Shown here: piece after piece, positions 15,886 to 24,255 of the stretch
Numbering within the stretch: position 1 is the first letter of the stretch
Layout: each line of letters starts with the position of its first letter
The notes under the pieces: generated by a model
What the model was told of the DNA's origin: nothing
Databases searched by the model: none
The model's input: the letters and a program-made list of their open reading frames with translations, nothing else
NCBI GenBank assembly: GCA_039814545.1
Contig: JBCCBB010000033.1
Coordinates: forward strand, 1 to 29,501
Direction of reading: 5' to 3'
Source: CALBPI01 sp039814545
GTDB taxonomy: Bacteria; Pseudomonadota; Gammaproteobacteria; Steroidobacterales; Woeseiaceae
DNA length: 29,501 bases
Position numbers and translations under genes: made by a program

Positions 15886-17784
15886 TCAGGCGCTCTGCTT
15901 CAGAGCCCGCTTCTTCATATGAATCAGCAGCAGAGAGATGGCCGCCGGCGTTACACCAGCAATGCGGGAGGCCTGCCCGATGGTATCCGGTCGCACATCA
16001 GCGAGCTTTTGGCGCGCTTCGTTCGAGAGCCCGTGCACAACCGAGTAATCGAGGTCCTCGGGCAAACGCAGATCGGCCTGGCGCCGCTGCTGGGCCACTT
16101 CACGCTGCTGGCGTTCGACGTAGCCCTGGTACTTCACGTCCGTCTCGACCTGCAGCGCCACCTGCTCGGCGAATTCCGCCGTGGCCAAGTAGCCGTGCGC
16201 CGACTCGGGGGCCGGCATCGAACCAACAAGGTCGTGCGACGTGAGTGCGACGTGGTTGAATTCGGGCCGGCGCAGCACGTCGAGTGCCTTGGCGTCTCGC
16301 GCCACGCCGTCGATCTGCCCTGCGCGAACGTTGATGCCGGCCAGCCGCGTGTGCTCGCGCGCCGCTTCGGCCTGGCGCGCCTCAAACACGTGCCAGCGGG
16401 TGTCGTCGACAAGACCGAGCTCGCGGCCCACGGGAGTCAGGCGCCGATCAGCATTGTCTTCGCGCAGCAACAACCGATGCTCCGCGCGGCTCGTAAACAT
16501 GCGGTAGGGCTCCTGCGCACCCTGTGTCACGAGGTCGTCGACGAGGACGCCCAGATAAGCTTCGTCGCGACGCGGGTACCAGGGCTCGAGCGACTGCGCC
16601 GCGCGAGCCGCGTTGAGACCCGCCAGCAGGCCCTGCGCCGCGGCTTCTTCGTAACCCGTCGTGCCATTGATCTGACCTGCGAAATACAGCCCTGGCAAAT
16701 GCCGGGTCTGCAGCGTGGGTTCCAGGTCGCGCGGATCGAAGTAGTCGTACTCGATGGCGTAGCCCGGGCGCGTGATGTGCGCGTTCTCGAAACCCGCAAT
16801 GCTGCGCACCATGTCGAGCTGCGCTTCCCAGGGCAGGCTCGTCGAGATGCCGTTGGGGTAGACCTCAAAGGTCTCGAGACCTTCGGGCTCCACAAACACC
16901 TGGTGCGAGGCCTTGTCCGCGAACCGAACGACTTTGTCCTCAACCGACGGGCAGTAACGCGGCCCGACGCCTTCGATGTCGCCGGAGAACATGGGCGACT
17001 CGTGCAGCGCACCTCGGATGATCTCGTGCGTGGCTTCGTTCGTGTCGGTGATGTGGCAGGGCAGCTGTTCGGGATGCTGTGCACGCCGACCCAGGAATGA
17101 GAACACAGGCGCGGGCGTGTCACCGTGCTGCACCTGCATCACGTCATAGTCGAGCGTGCGGCCGTCCAGGCGCGGCGGTGTGCCCGTCTTCAGGCGACCG
17201 ACGCGGAAAGGCAGCTCGCGCAATCGTTCGGCAAGCAGATTGGACGGCGGATCACCCGCACGGCCACCGGCCGACGCGCTTCGCCCGACGTGAATCTTGC
17301 CGCCCAGGAACGTGCCCACGGTGAGCACGACCGCTTCTGCCTCAAAGCGATGCCCAAGACCCGTCTCGACACCCCGAACGCGGCCACCGGCGACCACGAG
17401 GTCGGTAATGGTCGCCTGGAACAAGGCGAGCCCTTCCTGCGCCTCAACACGACGCCGGATCGCCTGGCGGTAAAGCACCCGGTCAGCCTGTGCACGCGTC
17501 GCGCGCACGGCCGGACCTTTGCTGGCGTTCAGCGTGCGAAACTGGATACCGGCCTCATCGATGGCCTGCGCCATGACCCCACCCAGAGCATCGACCTCAC
17601 GCGCGAGATGGCCTTTGCCAATGCCGCCAATCGCGGGATTGCAGCTCATCTGCCCGATGGTCTCGATGGCCTGCGTCACGAGCAGCGTGCGCGCGCCGGC
17701 GCGTGCCGATGCCAGGGCGGCCTCGGTACCGGCGTGACCGCCGCCGATGACGATCACATCGAAGCGTTGGGTGGATGGGTTCAT
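15886..17784 (-). CDS. mnmG: tRNA uridine-5-carboxymethylaminomethyl(34) synthesis enzyme MnmG
   Basis: MnmG (GidA) is the FAD-dependent partner of MnmE; together they make cmnm5U34 in tRNAs reading NNA/NNG codons. The 632 residues match the E. coli length (629). FAD binding is GGGHAG (14-19). The family signature SCNPAIGGIGKGHLAREVDALGG starts at about 47. LKTGTPPR, GPRYCPSVEDK (with the catalytic-region cysteine), RPGYAIEYDYF and GQINGTTGYEEAAAQG follow in the correct order. The helical C-terminal domain that binds MnmE and tRNA is complete. It is transcribed toward the opp operon rather than toward rsmG, which is the usual neighbour. Confidence 0.99.
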   Translation of the reverse strand: MNPSTQRFDVIVIGGGHAGTEAALASARAGARTLLVTQAIETIGQMSCNPAIGGIGKGHLAREVDALGGVMAQAIDEAGIQFRTLNASKGPAVRATRAQADRVLYRQAIRRRVEAQEGLALFQATITDLVVAGGRVRGVETGLGHRFEAEAVVLTVGTFLGGKIHVGRSASAGGRAGDPPSNLLAERLRELPFRVGRLKTGTPPRLDGRTLDYDVMQVQHGDTPAPVFSFLGRRAQHPEQLPCHITDTNEATHEIIRGALHESPMFSGDIEGVGPRYCPSVEDKVVRFADKASHQVFVEPEGLETFEVYPNGISTSLPWEAQLDMVRSIAGFENAHITRPGYAIEYDYFDPRDLEPTLQTRHLPGLYFAGQINGTTGYEEAAAQGLLAGLNAARAAQSLEPWYPRRDEAYLGVLVDDLVTQGAQEPYRMFTSRAEHRLLLREDNADRRLTPVGRELGLVDDTRWHVFEARQAEAAREHTRLAGINVRAGQIDGVARDAKALDVLRRPEFNHVALTSHDLVGSMPAPESAHGYLATAEFAEQVALQVETDVKYQGYVERQQREVAQQRRQADLRLPEDLDYSVVHGLSNEARQKLADVRPDTIGQASRIAGVTPAAISLLLIHMKKRALKQSA

Positions 17785-18136
17785 GGTCTAACGCTAGCGT
17801 CGTCGCGGTGACGCTCTGAATTCAGGCCGGCAAGTCTAACTGCCCGGCCCCGCAACCAAAAGTGCGCAAGGCGCTGTGTCCCGCGCGCAACATGCGCGGA
17901 CCTGCGCCAGCTGGGCGCGTCCATGACCGTCATCGGCGTGCGCGCGCCGTCGTTTGGGCCTAAAGACCGGGGATCGAACCAGGAATCAATCGTTTAGCGC
18001 CAGCACCCGGCGATAAGCGAGGACTGGCCCGATCCCACCCTAACCCCGGCCGCGCCCTGCAGATCCCTGTTTGTTCACTGTTTTTTGTGCATACTGCGGC
18101 GCGACCTCACCGCAGGCCTGACGACGAGAGCCGACC
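17785..18136. other. divergent intergenic region between mnmG and the secreted peptidase gene
   Basis: About 352 bases without a convincing gene. It must hold promoters for both flanking genes. CATACT near 18091-18096, after a T-rich run, could be a -10 for the plus-strand gene, but no matching -35 was found. At 17956-17997 lies a tRNA-like minihelix on the minus strand (listed separately). The central part is GC-rich and otherwise featureless to me. Confidence 0.45.
17956..17997 (-). other. tRNA acceptor/T-arm-like minihelix, possible tRNA remnant
   Basis: On the minus strand, CTAAACGA can pair with TCTTTAG (seven pairs, one bulged C). Between them sits CCTGG-TTCGATC-CCCGG, a T-arm-like hairpin with the invariant-type TTCGA loop and four of five stem pairs. 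It is followed by G-CCCA. There is no anticodon arm or D arm, so it is not a functional tRNA gene. It could be a fragment of a lost tRNA, an old attachment site or chance. Confidence 0.3.
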
Positions 18137-19630
18137 ATGCGAATGCCGAACATTCTAAAAACCCTGGCGGCCACTGCCGCCGCCACCCTGGCACTGCCCG
18201 CGCTGGCGCAGGATCCGACACCGACGGGCCCGATGCTTGAACTCGAGCCCTGCCGCATCGACGCTGGCCCGGGGTTCGATACGGCCAAGGCGCTCTGCGG
18301 GAGCTTCGCGCGCCCGGAGAACCCTGAAGACCCCCAGGGTCGCAGCATCGAGCTCGCGGTTGCCGTGATCCCGGCACTCAACGTCGAGGCGCTGCCCGAT
18401 CCGCTCGTCCTGCTGGCGGGCGGGCCCGGACAGTCAGCGATCGATTCGTATCTTCAGGTGGGCGGGGCCTTCGGCAACATCCAGCGCGACCGCCCGATCC
18501 TGCTCGTCGACCAGCGGGGCACCGGGCGGTCCAACAAACTCGACTGCCCGCAGCCCAGTGACCCCACGGCTGATATGTGGAGCGGCGACGTCGAGTCGAT
18601 CCGCGCGTTCACACGGAACTGCATCGACGCACTCGATGCCGACTTGCGCTTCTACACCACGAGTGTCGCCATCGACGATCTCGACGCCGTGCGGGCGGCC
18701 CTCGGCTACGAGCAGCTCAACCTTTGGGGCGGGTCTTACGGTTCGCGCGTCGCACTCGCTTATCTGCGCCGCTACCCCGAGTCGACGCGCAGCGTCATCA
18801 TCGACGGGGTGGTCCCCGGCGACGAACTGCTGGGCCCGGCACTCGCCACGGACGCGCAGGACAGCCTCGACAAGCTGTTCAACCGCTGCGCCGAATCCGA
18901 GTCCTGCAGCACAGCCTTCCCGAACCTGAGTGCAGACTTCGATGGACTGCGCGCCACGCTCGCAGAGACGCCCGTGACGTTGACCGTGGCGCACCCGCAG
19001 ACGGGCGCCACGCGTGAACAGACCATCAACGACAGCATGCTGGCCGCCGTGGTGCGCATGTCGAGCTACTCGCCGGCAACGCGTGCACTGCTGCCGCTCA
19101 TGATCAACGAAGCCGTGCAAGGTCGCTTCGGCATGCTCGCAAGCCAGGCCTCTCTGATCGAAACCCAGTTCGACGGCCTACTGGCGCTCGGCATGCACAA
19201 CAGCGTGGTGTGCAGCGAAGACGCACCGCTCTACGATGAAGCCGACATCGATCGCGAAGCGCTTGCAGCCACCTACCTCGGCGAGGTGCAGGTCGAAGGC
19301 CTCAACGCCATGTGCGACGGCTGGCCGCGCGGCCCCGTCGACCCGGACAACGGCAAGGCCATCGTGAGCGACGTGCCGACGCTGGTCCTGTCGGGGCAGT
19401 ACGACCCCGTGACACCACCCGAGAACGGCGACAAGGCCGCGAAGACGCTGTCCGTCTCGCGCCACATTGTTGCCCCGGGACAAGGCCACATCGTCAGCGC
19501 CACAGGCTGTGTGCCTCGACTGCTCGGTGAATTTGTGAACACGCTCGATCCCGAAGCGCTCGACGCCACCTGCGTCGACCGCCTGGGCCCGACCCCGTTT
19601 TTTGTCAGCACCATCGGCCCCACGCCCTGA
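18137..19630 (+). CDS. secreted alpha/beta-hydrolase, tripeptidyl/prolyl aminopeptidase-like
   Basis: This is a 497-residue serine hydrolase of the TAP-like group (S33 peptidase relatives), which usually cleave N-terminal residues or tripeptides from peptides. A signal peptide ends at ALA-QD (24/25), so it should be exported. The oxyanion motif is AGGPGQS (94-100), followed by DQRGTGRS (125-132). The nucleophile elbow GGSYGS has Ser200. The acid is Asp423 in SGQYDPVTPP and the base His451 in GQGH, both in the C-terminal TAP-type domain. Eight or more cysteines suggest disulfides in the periplasm. Seven bases separate it from the NatA-like gene, so the three plus-strand genes probably form an operon. 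Substrate is inferred from family only. Confidence 0.9.
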   Translation: MRMPNILKTLAATAAATLALPALAQDPTPTGPMLELEPCRIDAGPGFDTAKALCGSFARPENPEDPQGRSIELAVAVIPALNVEALPDPLVLLAGGPGQSAIDSYLQVGGAFGNIQRDRPILLVDQRGTGRSNKLDCPQPSDPTADMWSGDVESIRAFTRNCIDALDADLRFYTTSVAIDDLDAVRAALGYEQLNLWGGSYGSRVALAYLRRYPESTRSVIIDGVVPGDELLGPALATDAQDSLDKLFNRCAESESCSTAFPNLSADFDGLRATLAETPVTLTVAHPQTGATREQTINDSMLAAVVRMSSYSPATRALLPLMINEAVQGRFGMLASQASLIETQFDGLLALGMHNSVVCSEDAPLYDEADIDREALAATYLGEVQVEGLNAMCDGWPRGPVDPDNGKAIVSDVPTLVLSGQYDPVTPPENGDKAAKTLSVSRHIVAPGQGHIVSATGCVPRLLGEFVNTLDPEALDATCVDRLGPTPFFVSTIGPTP

Positions 19631-19637
19631 GGACGCC

Positions 19638-20369
19638 ATGATCGAAGTACGCAACATTGCCAAGTCGTTTGGCAAAGTGAAGGCCGTCTCTGACGTGAGT
19701 TTCTCAGCGCCCGATGGCCGCATCACCGGCCTGCTTGGACCCAACGGCGCGGGCAAGTCGACAACGCTGCGTGTGCTCTACACGGCGATCCAGCCCGACC
19801 AGGGCGGCGCCAGTGTTGACGGCATCGATGTGAGCCGCGACCCGCTCGAGGTACGCCGGCGACTGGGCGCGCTGCCGCACGGTGCTGGCCTCTACAACCA
19901 GCTCACCGCACGCGAGAACATTGCTTACTTTGCTGCCATGCACGGTGTCGACAAGTCGGAGCGCGGCGATCGTGTGCAGCGCATGATCGACCTGCTCGAG
20001 ATCCACGACTTTGCCGACCGCCGCACCAAGGGCTTCTCGCAAGGCCAGAAGATCAAGGTCGCACTCGCGCGTGCGCTGGTGCACGGCCCCAAGAACGTGA
20101 TCCTCGATGAGCCGACGAACGGCCTCGATGTGATGGCCACACGCAGCCTGCGCCACATCATTCGCAAACTGCGCGACGACGGCTGTTGCGTGCTGTTCTC
20201 CTCACACGTCATGCAGGAGGTCGCCGCACTCTGCGACGAGATTGTCATTATCGCCAACGGCCGCGTCTCCATGGCTGGCACGACGGATGCGATCCGGCAG
20301 AAGACCGGCTGCGACGATCTCGAGGACGCGTTCGTGCGCGCTATTGGTCGCACGGAGGCCGCGGCATGA
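19638..20369 (+). CDS. ABC exporter ATP-binding protein, NatA-like
   Basis: This 243-residue ATPase resembles NatA of the NatAB (Na+ extrusion) subfamily. It has Walker A GPNGAGKST (34-42), the segment LPHGAGLYNQLTARENI after the Q-loop position, signature FSQGQKIKVALARAL (the FSQGQ variant common in NatA-like proteins rather than LSGGQ), Walker B VILDEPTNGLD and the switch histidine in SSHVMQE. ATG 19638 is preceded by GAGGA with five-base spacing; a longer in-frame start at 19602 would overlap the peptidase gene. The stop overlaps the permease start (ATGA). Substrate could be Na+, a drug or a peptide; NatAB similarity is not proof of sodium transport. Confidence 0.93.
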   Translation: MIEVRNIAKSFGKVKAVSDVSFSAPDGRITGLLGPNGAGKSTTLRVLYTAIQPDQGGASVDGIDVSRDPLEVRRRLGALPHGAGLYNQLTARENIAYFAAMHGVDKSERGDRVQRMIDLLEIHDFADRRTKGFSQGQKIKVALARALVHGPKNVILDEPTNGLDVMATRSLRHIIRKLRDDGCCVLFSSHVMQEVAALCDEIVIIANGRVSMAGTTDAIRQKTGCDDLEDAFVRAIGRTEAAA

Positions 20370-21544
20370 ACCGCTTCCTGACCATCGTCCTTAAGGAAAT
20401 CAAGGACAACTTCCGCGACCGGCGCACCATGTTGTCGGCGCTCGTGTTCGGGCCTCTGTTCGGGCCTGTCATTTTTGCGGGCGTGATTTCGCTGACGCTG
20501 AACCAGGCCACGGGCAAAGCACAAAAGCCGCTGCCGCTCGCGGTCGTGGGCGCCGAACACGCTCCAAGCCTCATGACCTATTTGGGACAGCAAGACGCCG
20601 AGATCGAATTACTCGATGTCGACGCAGAAACCGCCATCGGACTCGTGCGCGAAGGCGAGAAAGAAATGGTGCTACTCATCGACGACAGCTACCCCGAGAG
20701 CTGGAATGCCGCGACCCCCGCCCGCGTGAGCCTCGTGCTGGATGGCTCCGACCAAAGTACGTCGCGCCAGGCGCGCCGAGCGCGCGGCTATATCAGTGGC
20801 TGGTCGCAACAGGTGGGTGCGATGCGACTCGTCGCACGCGGCATTGACCCGAACGTGGCCCGCGCCATCAACATCGATGAGATCGACACCTCGACCCCAA
20901 GCGGTCGCGCGGGACTCGTACTTGGCGTGCTCTCGTACTTCCTGCTGTTCTCGATGCTTGCCGGCGGGATGTACCTGGCCATCGACACCACGGCTGGCGA
21001 GCGCGAGCGCGGCTCGCTGGAACCGCTGCTGACCTTGCCCGTCACGCGCACCGCCCTATTGCTCGGCAAGCTCGCTGCGACGTGCTTCTTCATGTCCTTG
21101 TCATTGGCCATCGCGCTCGTGGCGCTGGCGGCTGCACTCGGCTACGTACCGTTACAACGTCTCGGCATGAGCGTTGAATTCGGCCCCACGCAGGTGGTCA
21201 CGGCGTTCCTGTTCATGGTGCCGTTCACGCTCATCGGCGCGTCGCTCATGACCGTCGTCGCGTCATTCACGAAGAGCTTCAAGGAAGCGCAAAGCTACGT
21301 GACCTTCGCCATGCTCGCGCCCACGCTGCCGATCATGGTCGCGGCCGTCATGAACCTGAAGTCGACGGCGGCTTGGATGGCCGTGCCCAGCATGTCGCAG
21401 CACCTGCTTATGCTCGACCTGATTAAGGGTGAACCCCTGAATCCGACCTTCGTCGCGATCTCCGTGGGCTCGACGCTAGGCCTTGGCGTGCTGTTTGCCG
21501 CCATCGCGGTCCTGTTCTACCGGCGCGAAAAGCTTCTTATGTGA
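20366..21544 (+). CDS. ABC exporter permease, NatB-like (ABC-2 family)
   Basis: This 392-residue membrane partner of the NatA-like ATPase has the layout of NatB/YhaP/CcmB-like ABC-2 proteins. One membrane segment near 22-45 is followed by a large extracytoplasmic domain (about 50-195). A cluster of five hydrophobic segments follows (about 200-222, 254-277, 290-315, 325-348, 365-385). ERERGSLEPLLTLPVTRTALLLGK after the second segment is the conserved ABC-2 coupling region, and SFTKSFKEAQSYV is typical of the NatB group. The ATG is four bases inside natA's end with GGAGG seven bases upstream. In-frame sequence upstream of this start belongs to natA in another frame. Confidence 0.92.
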   Translation: MNRFLTIVLKEIKDNFRDRRTMLSALVFGPLFGPVIFAGVISLTLNQATGKAQKPLPLAVVGAEHAPSLMTYLGQQDAEIELLDVDAETAIGLVREGEKEMVLLIDDSYPESWNAATPARVSLVLDGSDQSTSRQARRARGYISGWSQQVGAMRLVARGIDPNVARAINIDEIDTSTPSGRAGLVLGVLSYFLLFSMLAGGMYLAIDTTAGERERGSLEPLLTLPVTRTALLLGKLAATCFFMSLSLAIALVALAAALGYVPLQRLGMSVEFGPTQVVTAFLFMVPFTLIGASLMTVVASFTKSFKEAQSYVTFAMLAPTLPIMVAAVMNLKSTAAWMAVPSMSQHLLMLDLIKGEPLNPTFVAISVGSTLGLGVLFAAIAVLFYRREKLLM

Positions 21545-21572
21545 CGGGATAACCCCCGATTTCGTGACAGTA

Positions 21573-21597
21573 CCCGCAGTATTGGTGCTGTTGCGGG
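21573..21597 (+). terminator. weak hairpin between NatB-like and GGDEF genes
   Basis: CCCGCA (21573-21578) pairs with TGCGGG (21592-21597) around a 13-base loop. There is no T-run after it, so it is at best a weak or Rho-assisted terminator, or a structure masking the GGDEF ribosome site 14 bases downstream. Confidence 0.25.
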
Positions 21598-21611
21598 GCT
21601 AACCTGTCGGG

Positions 21612-22787
21612 ATGTCTAAACCGAGTCGAGATCCGGAGGCCCGGCAGCGCCTGCGTATGCAGCGCTTCTTGATGTCCGTGACGCTGTACGCCCTCTGGGC
21701 GATCGTCACGGGCTCGGCCTGGTTGCTTGGTCTCATAGGCACGCCCACCTGGGTACTCATGAGCATGGGCGTGGGCGTCATCGTCACGATCATCGGCTTT
21801 TGGGTCGCCCTGGCCACGGACTTCAACCTGAAGTTCAAGGACCCGTCGCTGACGCTCGCGCAATGCGGCGTGGGCCTGAGCTGGCTCATGCTGCTCATGT
21901 ACGTCGTGCCCGAATGGCGTGACCTGCTGTTGGCCGTCTTTCTCATCGTGCTCATGTTCGGCACGTTCCAGCTTCGACCCCGCCAGTTCGCAGCGCTCGC
22001 ATTCGCCGCGTTCGTCGGCTACGTCACCATGAGCGGCATCGATCTTGCGGCCGGTAACGAGACGCTCTCGCAAGTCGTGTTCCGCTGTGTCGTGGTCGGC
22101 AGCCTGATGATCTGGTGCGCCTATTTCGGCATCCATGTAAGCGGTCTTCGCGATGCGCTCTACACACGCAACGAGCAGCTCGAGACCATGGTGCGCGAAG
22201 TGTCCCATTTGGCCGAGCGGGATGACCTGACCCAGGCTTATAACCGCCGCGCGATTATTGAAACGCTGGGGCGACTCCGTGAAGCGTCGCTGCGTTACGG
22301 CGAGCCGTTCAGCATCGTCATCGTCGACCTAGACTACTTCAAGCAAGTCAACGACCGCTTTGGCCACATGGTCGGTGACCGGGTGCTTGCAGATTTCTCG
22401 AACCGCATTCGCGCCGAGCTTCGGCTGCTCGACGAAATCGAGCCCGTAGTCGACGACCGGCGGCTCGGGCGTTACGGCGGCGAGGAGTTCATCCTGATTT
22501 TGCCGCGTACACGACTGGACGGTGCCCGCCAGTGCGCCGAACGCGTGCGGGGTGTCACGGCCGGACACGGCTTTGGCAGCGGTATCTCGATCACGGTATC
22601 CGCAGGCGTCGCTGAGTTCTCTGGCGCCGAGCCTATCGACACGCTGCTGCGCCGCGCCGATATGGCGCTGTACTCGGCCAAGGCGGCCGGCCGCAACTGC
22701 GTGCGGTCCATAGCGGCCGACGGCAGTACCATCGCGGACCGCGGCAGCGACGTCGTCAATCTGTCGGATTACAAGAACGACCGCTGA
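21612..22787 (+). CDS. membrane-bound GGDEF diguanylate cyclase
   Basis: Diguanylate cyclases make c-di-GMP from two GTP. This 391-residue protein has six predicted membrane helices (about 18-40, 46-67, 83-100, 104-121, 126-143, 156-176) as an unnamed sensor, a short coiled linker (about 183-200) and a C-terminal GGDEF domain. The active site is intact: DDLTQAYNRR (204-213), the metal-binding Asp239 in VDLDYFK, and GGEEF (289-293). There is no RxxD inhibitory site five residues before GGEEF. The segment before the motif (LRLLDEIEPVVDDRRLG) is longer than usual. The only apparent ribosome site is weak (GGG directly before ATG). It is convergent with mnmE. Confidence 0.93.
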   Translation: MSKPSRDPEARQRLRMQRFLMSVTLYALWAIVTGSAWLLGLIGTPTWVLMSMGVGVIVTIIGFWVALATDFNLKFKDPSLTLAQCGVGLSWLMLLMYVVPEWRDLLLAVFLIVLMFGTFQLRPRQFAALAFAAFVGYVTMSGIDLAAGNETLSQVVFRCVVVGSLMIWCAYFGIHVSGLRDALYTRNEQLETMVREVSHLAERDDLTQAYNRRAIIETLGRLREASLRYGEPFSIVIVDLDYFKQVNDRFGHMVGDRVLADFSNRIRAELRLLDEIEPVVDDRRLGRYGGEEFILILPRTRLDGARQCAERVRGVTAGHGFGSGISITVSAGVAEFSGAEPIDTLLRRADMALYSAKAAGRNCVRSIAADGSTIADRGSDVVNLSDYKNDR

Positions 22788-22810
22788 GCCGGCGGCACGC
22801 TGTGCCCGGC
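22788..22810. terminator. GC-rich hairpin between convergent GGDEF and mnmE ends
   Basis: GGCAC-GCT-GTGCC is extended by GCCG/CGGC with two unpaired bases on one side. It lies in the 34-base gap between two converging stops. There is no clean T-run on either strand, so terminator function is only suggested by position. Confidence 0.3.
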
Positions 22811-22821
22811 CTCTTGCCCAA

Positions 22822-24168
22822 CTATTTCCCGATACAAAACGACGAAAAGATTCGCCCGAGCAAATCGTCGCTGGTAAACGCCCCTGTGATTTCGGACAGC
22901 GCCTGTTGTGCCAGGCGCAGCTCTTCGGCCATGAGTTCGCCAGCGCGGTCCTGCTCGAGCCGCGCCACACCCGCGTCAAAATGAGCCCGCGCCGTCTCGA
23001 TGCACTCGAGATGACGTCTGCGCGCCGAGAATCCACCGCCGATGCCGCCGGCCAGACCAGCGGCTTCATGCAGTCGTTGCTGCAACGCTGCGACACCATC
23101 ACCGCGCGTGGCTGACACCAACACGGATGACGCATCACCTGTGTCGAGCAACAGCGGTTCATCGACGAGATCGATCTTGTTCAGAACGAGCGTGCGCGCA
23201 ATGTCATCGGGAAGCGCACCCGCCAGCGCCTGCACCTGGGCCAGCGGGTCTTGCGTTGCCTCGACCATGACGAGCAGATGATCGGCACGCGCAGCGGCCT
23301 CGCGTGAACGTCGGACGCCTTCGCGTTCCACCACATCGTCCGTATCACGCAGTCCGGCCGTATCGATGAGCGTCACGGGCAAACCGGCAACGTCGATCGT
23401 CGTTTCAATGAGGTCGCGGGTGGTGCCGGCGATGTCCGTCACGATCGCCGTGTCGTCGCCCGACAGCGCATTGAGCAAGCTCGACTTGCCGACGTTGGGT
23501 GCGCCTGCCAGCACGACGGTCAGACCGTCGTTGAGAGCCCGGCCCCGTGTCGCCTGCTGCTGCAGCGCGTCGAACGCGGCCTGCGTCTCATCGAGCCGCG
23601 CGCGCAATCCGGCGTCGTCCAGAAAGTCGATTTCTTCTTCCGGGAAGTCGATCGCTGCCTCAACATGCATGCGCAGCGTCGTGATCTGCTCGACCAGCGC
23701 ATGCACAGCCTGCGAGAACACGCCTTGCAGACTGCGCACAGCCGCGCGCGCGGCCTGCGCCGAGCCGCTGTCGACAAGGTCTGCGATCGCCTCGGCCTGC
23801 GTGAGGTCCAGCTTGTCGTTGAGGAACGCGCGTTCGGAGAACTCGCCGGGCCGCGCGGGGCGCGCACCCAGACTGCTGAGTCGGGCGATGAGCAAATCAA
23901 CGACCACCCGACCGCCATGACCCTGGAATTCGGCGACGTCCTCACCCGTGAACGAATGGGGCGCTGGGAACCAGAGGACGAGCCCCGTATCAATGGGCGT
24001 GCCATCCGTATCACGGAAATCTCTGAGCGCGGCCGAGCGCGGCCGCGGCAGATCGCCGGCGACTGCGCGCACCAGTGAGGCCGTCGCGGGACCCGACACG
24101 CGGACCACGGCCACGCCGCCGCGCCCCGCCGCAGTGGCTCGCGCCACAATGGTGTCCGCACTGTTCAT
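22822..24168 (-). CDS. mnmE: tRNA modification GTPase MnmE
   Basis: MnmE (TrmE) is the potassium-activated GTPase that works with MnmG on wobble uridine 34. From ATG 24168 it is 448 residues (E. coli 454). The N-terminal formyl-tetrahydrofolate-binding domain starts DTIVARATAAGRGGVAVVR. In the helical domain sits the G domain: P-loop GAPNVGKSS (222-230), switch I DIAGTTRD, DTAGLRD (269-275) and NKID (330-333). The C-terminus is the invariant CIGK (445-448), whose Cys is functionally important. An in-frame start 18 codons earlier (24222) would add unconserved sequence overlapping the divergent promoter area. It is diverged from the hydrolase-OsmC gene and separated from mnmG by about 5 kb of accessory genes. 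Confidence 0.98.
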   Translation of the reverse strand: MNSADTIVARATAAGRGGVAVVRVSGPATASLVRAVAGDLPRPRSAALRDFRDTDGTPIDTGLVLWFPAPHSFTGEDVAEFQGHGGRVVVDLLIARLSSLGARPARPGEFSERAFLNDKLDLTQAEAIADLVDSGSAQAARAAVRSLQGVFSQAVHALVEQITTLRMHVEAAIDFPEEEIDFLDDAGLRARLDETQAAFDALQQQATRGRALNDGLTVVLAGAPNVGKSSLLNALSGDDTAIVTDIAGTTRDLIETTIDVAGLPVTLIDTAGLRDTDDVVEREGVRRSREAAARADHLLVMVEATQDPLAQVQALAGALPDDIARTLVLNKIDLVDEPLLLDTGDASSVLVSATRGDGVAALQQRLHEAAGLAGGIGGGFSARRRHLECIETARAHFDAGVARLEQDRAGELMAEELRLAQQALSEITGAFTSDDLLGRIFSSFCIGK

Positions 24169-24255
24169 CGGCGCCACCGTGCGTGAATCGCGCGGGCGTT
24201 GCAATATTGGGCGCCGCAACACGGTCTACGCCTGCCGAACCCTGGGAGAAGACAC

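Noticed and set aside
17956..17997. Complete tRNA gene
   Set aside because: Only acceptor-like and T-arm-like parts are present; no D arm, anticodon arm or CCA in the right frame.
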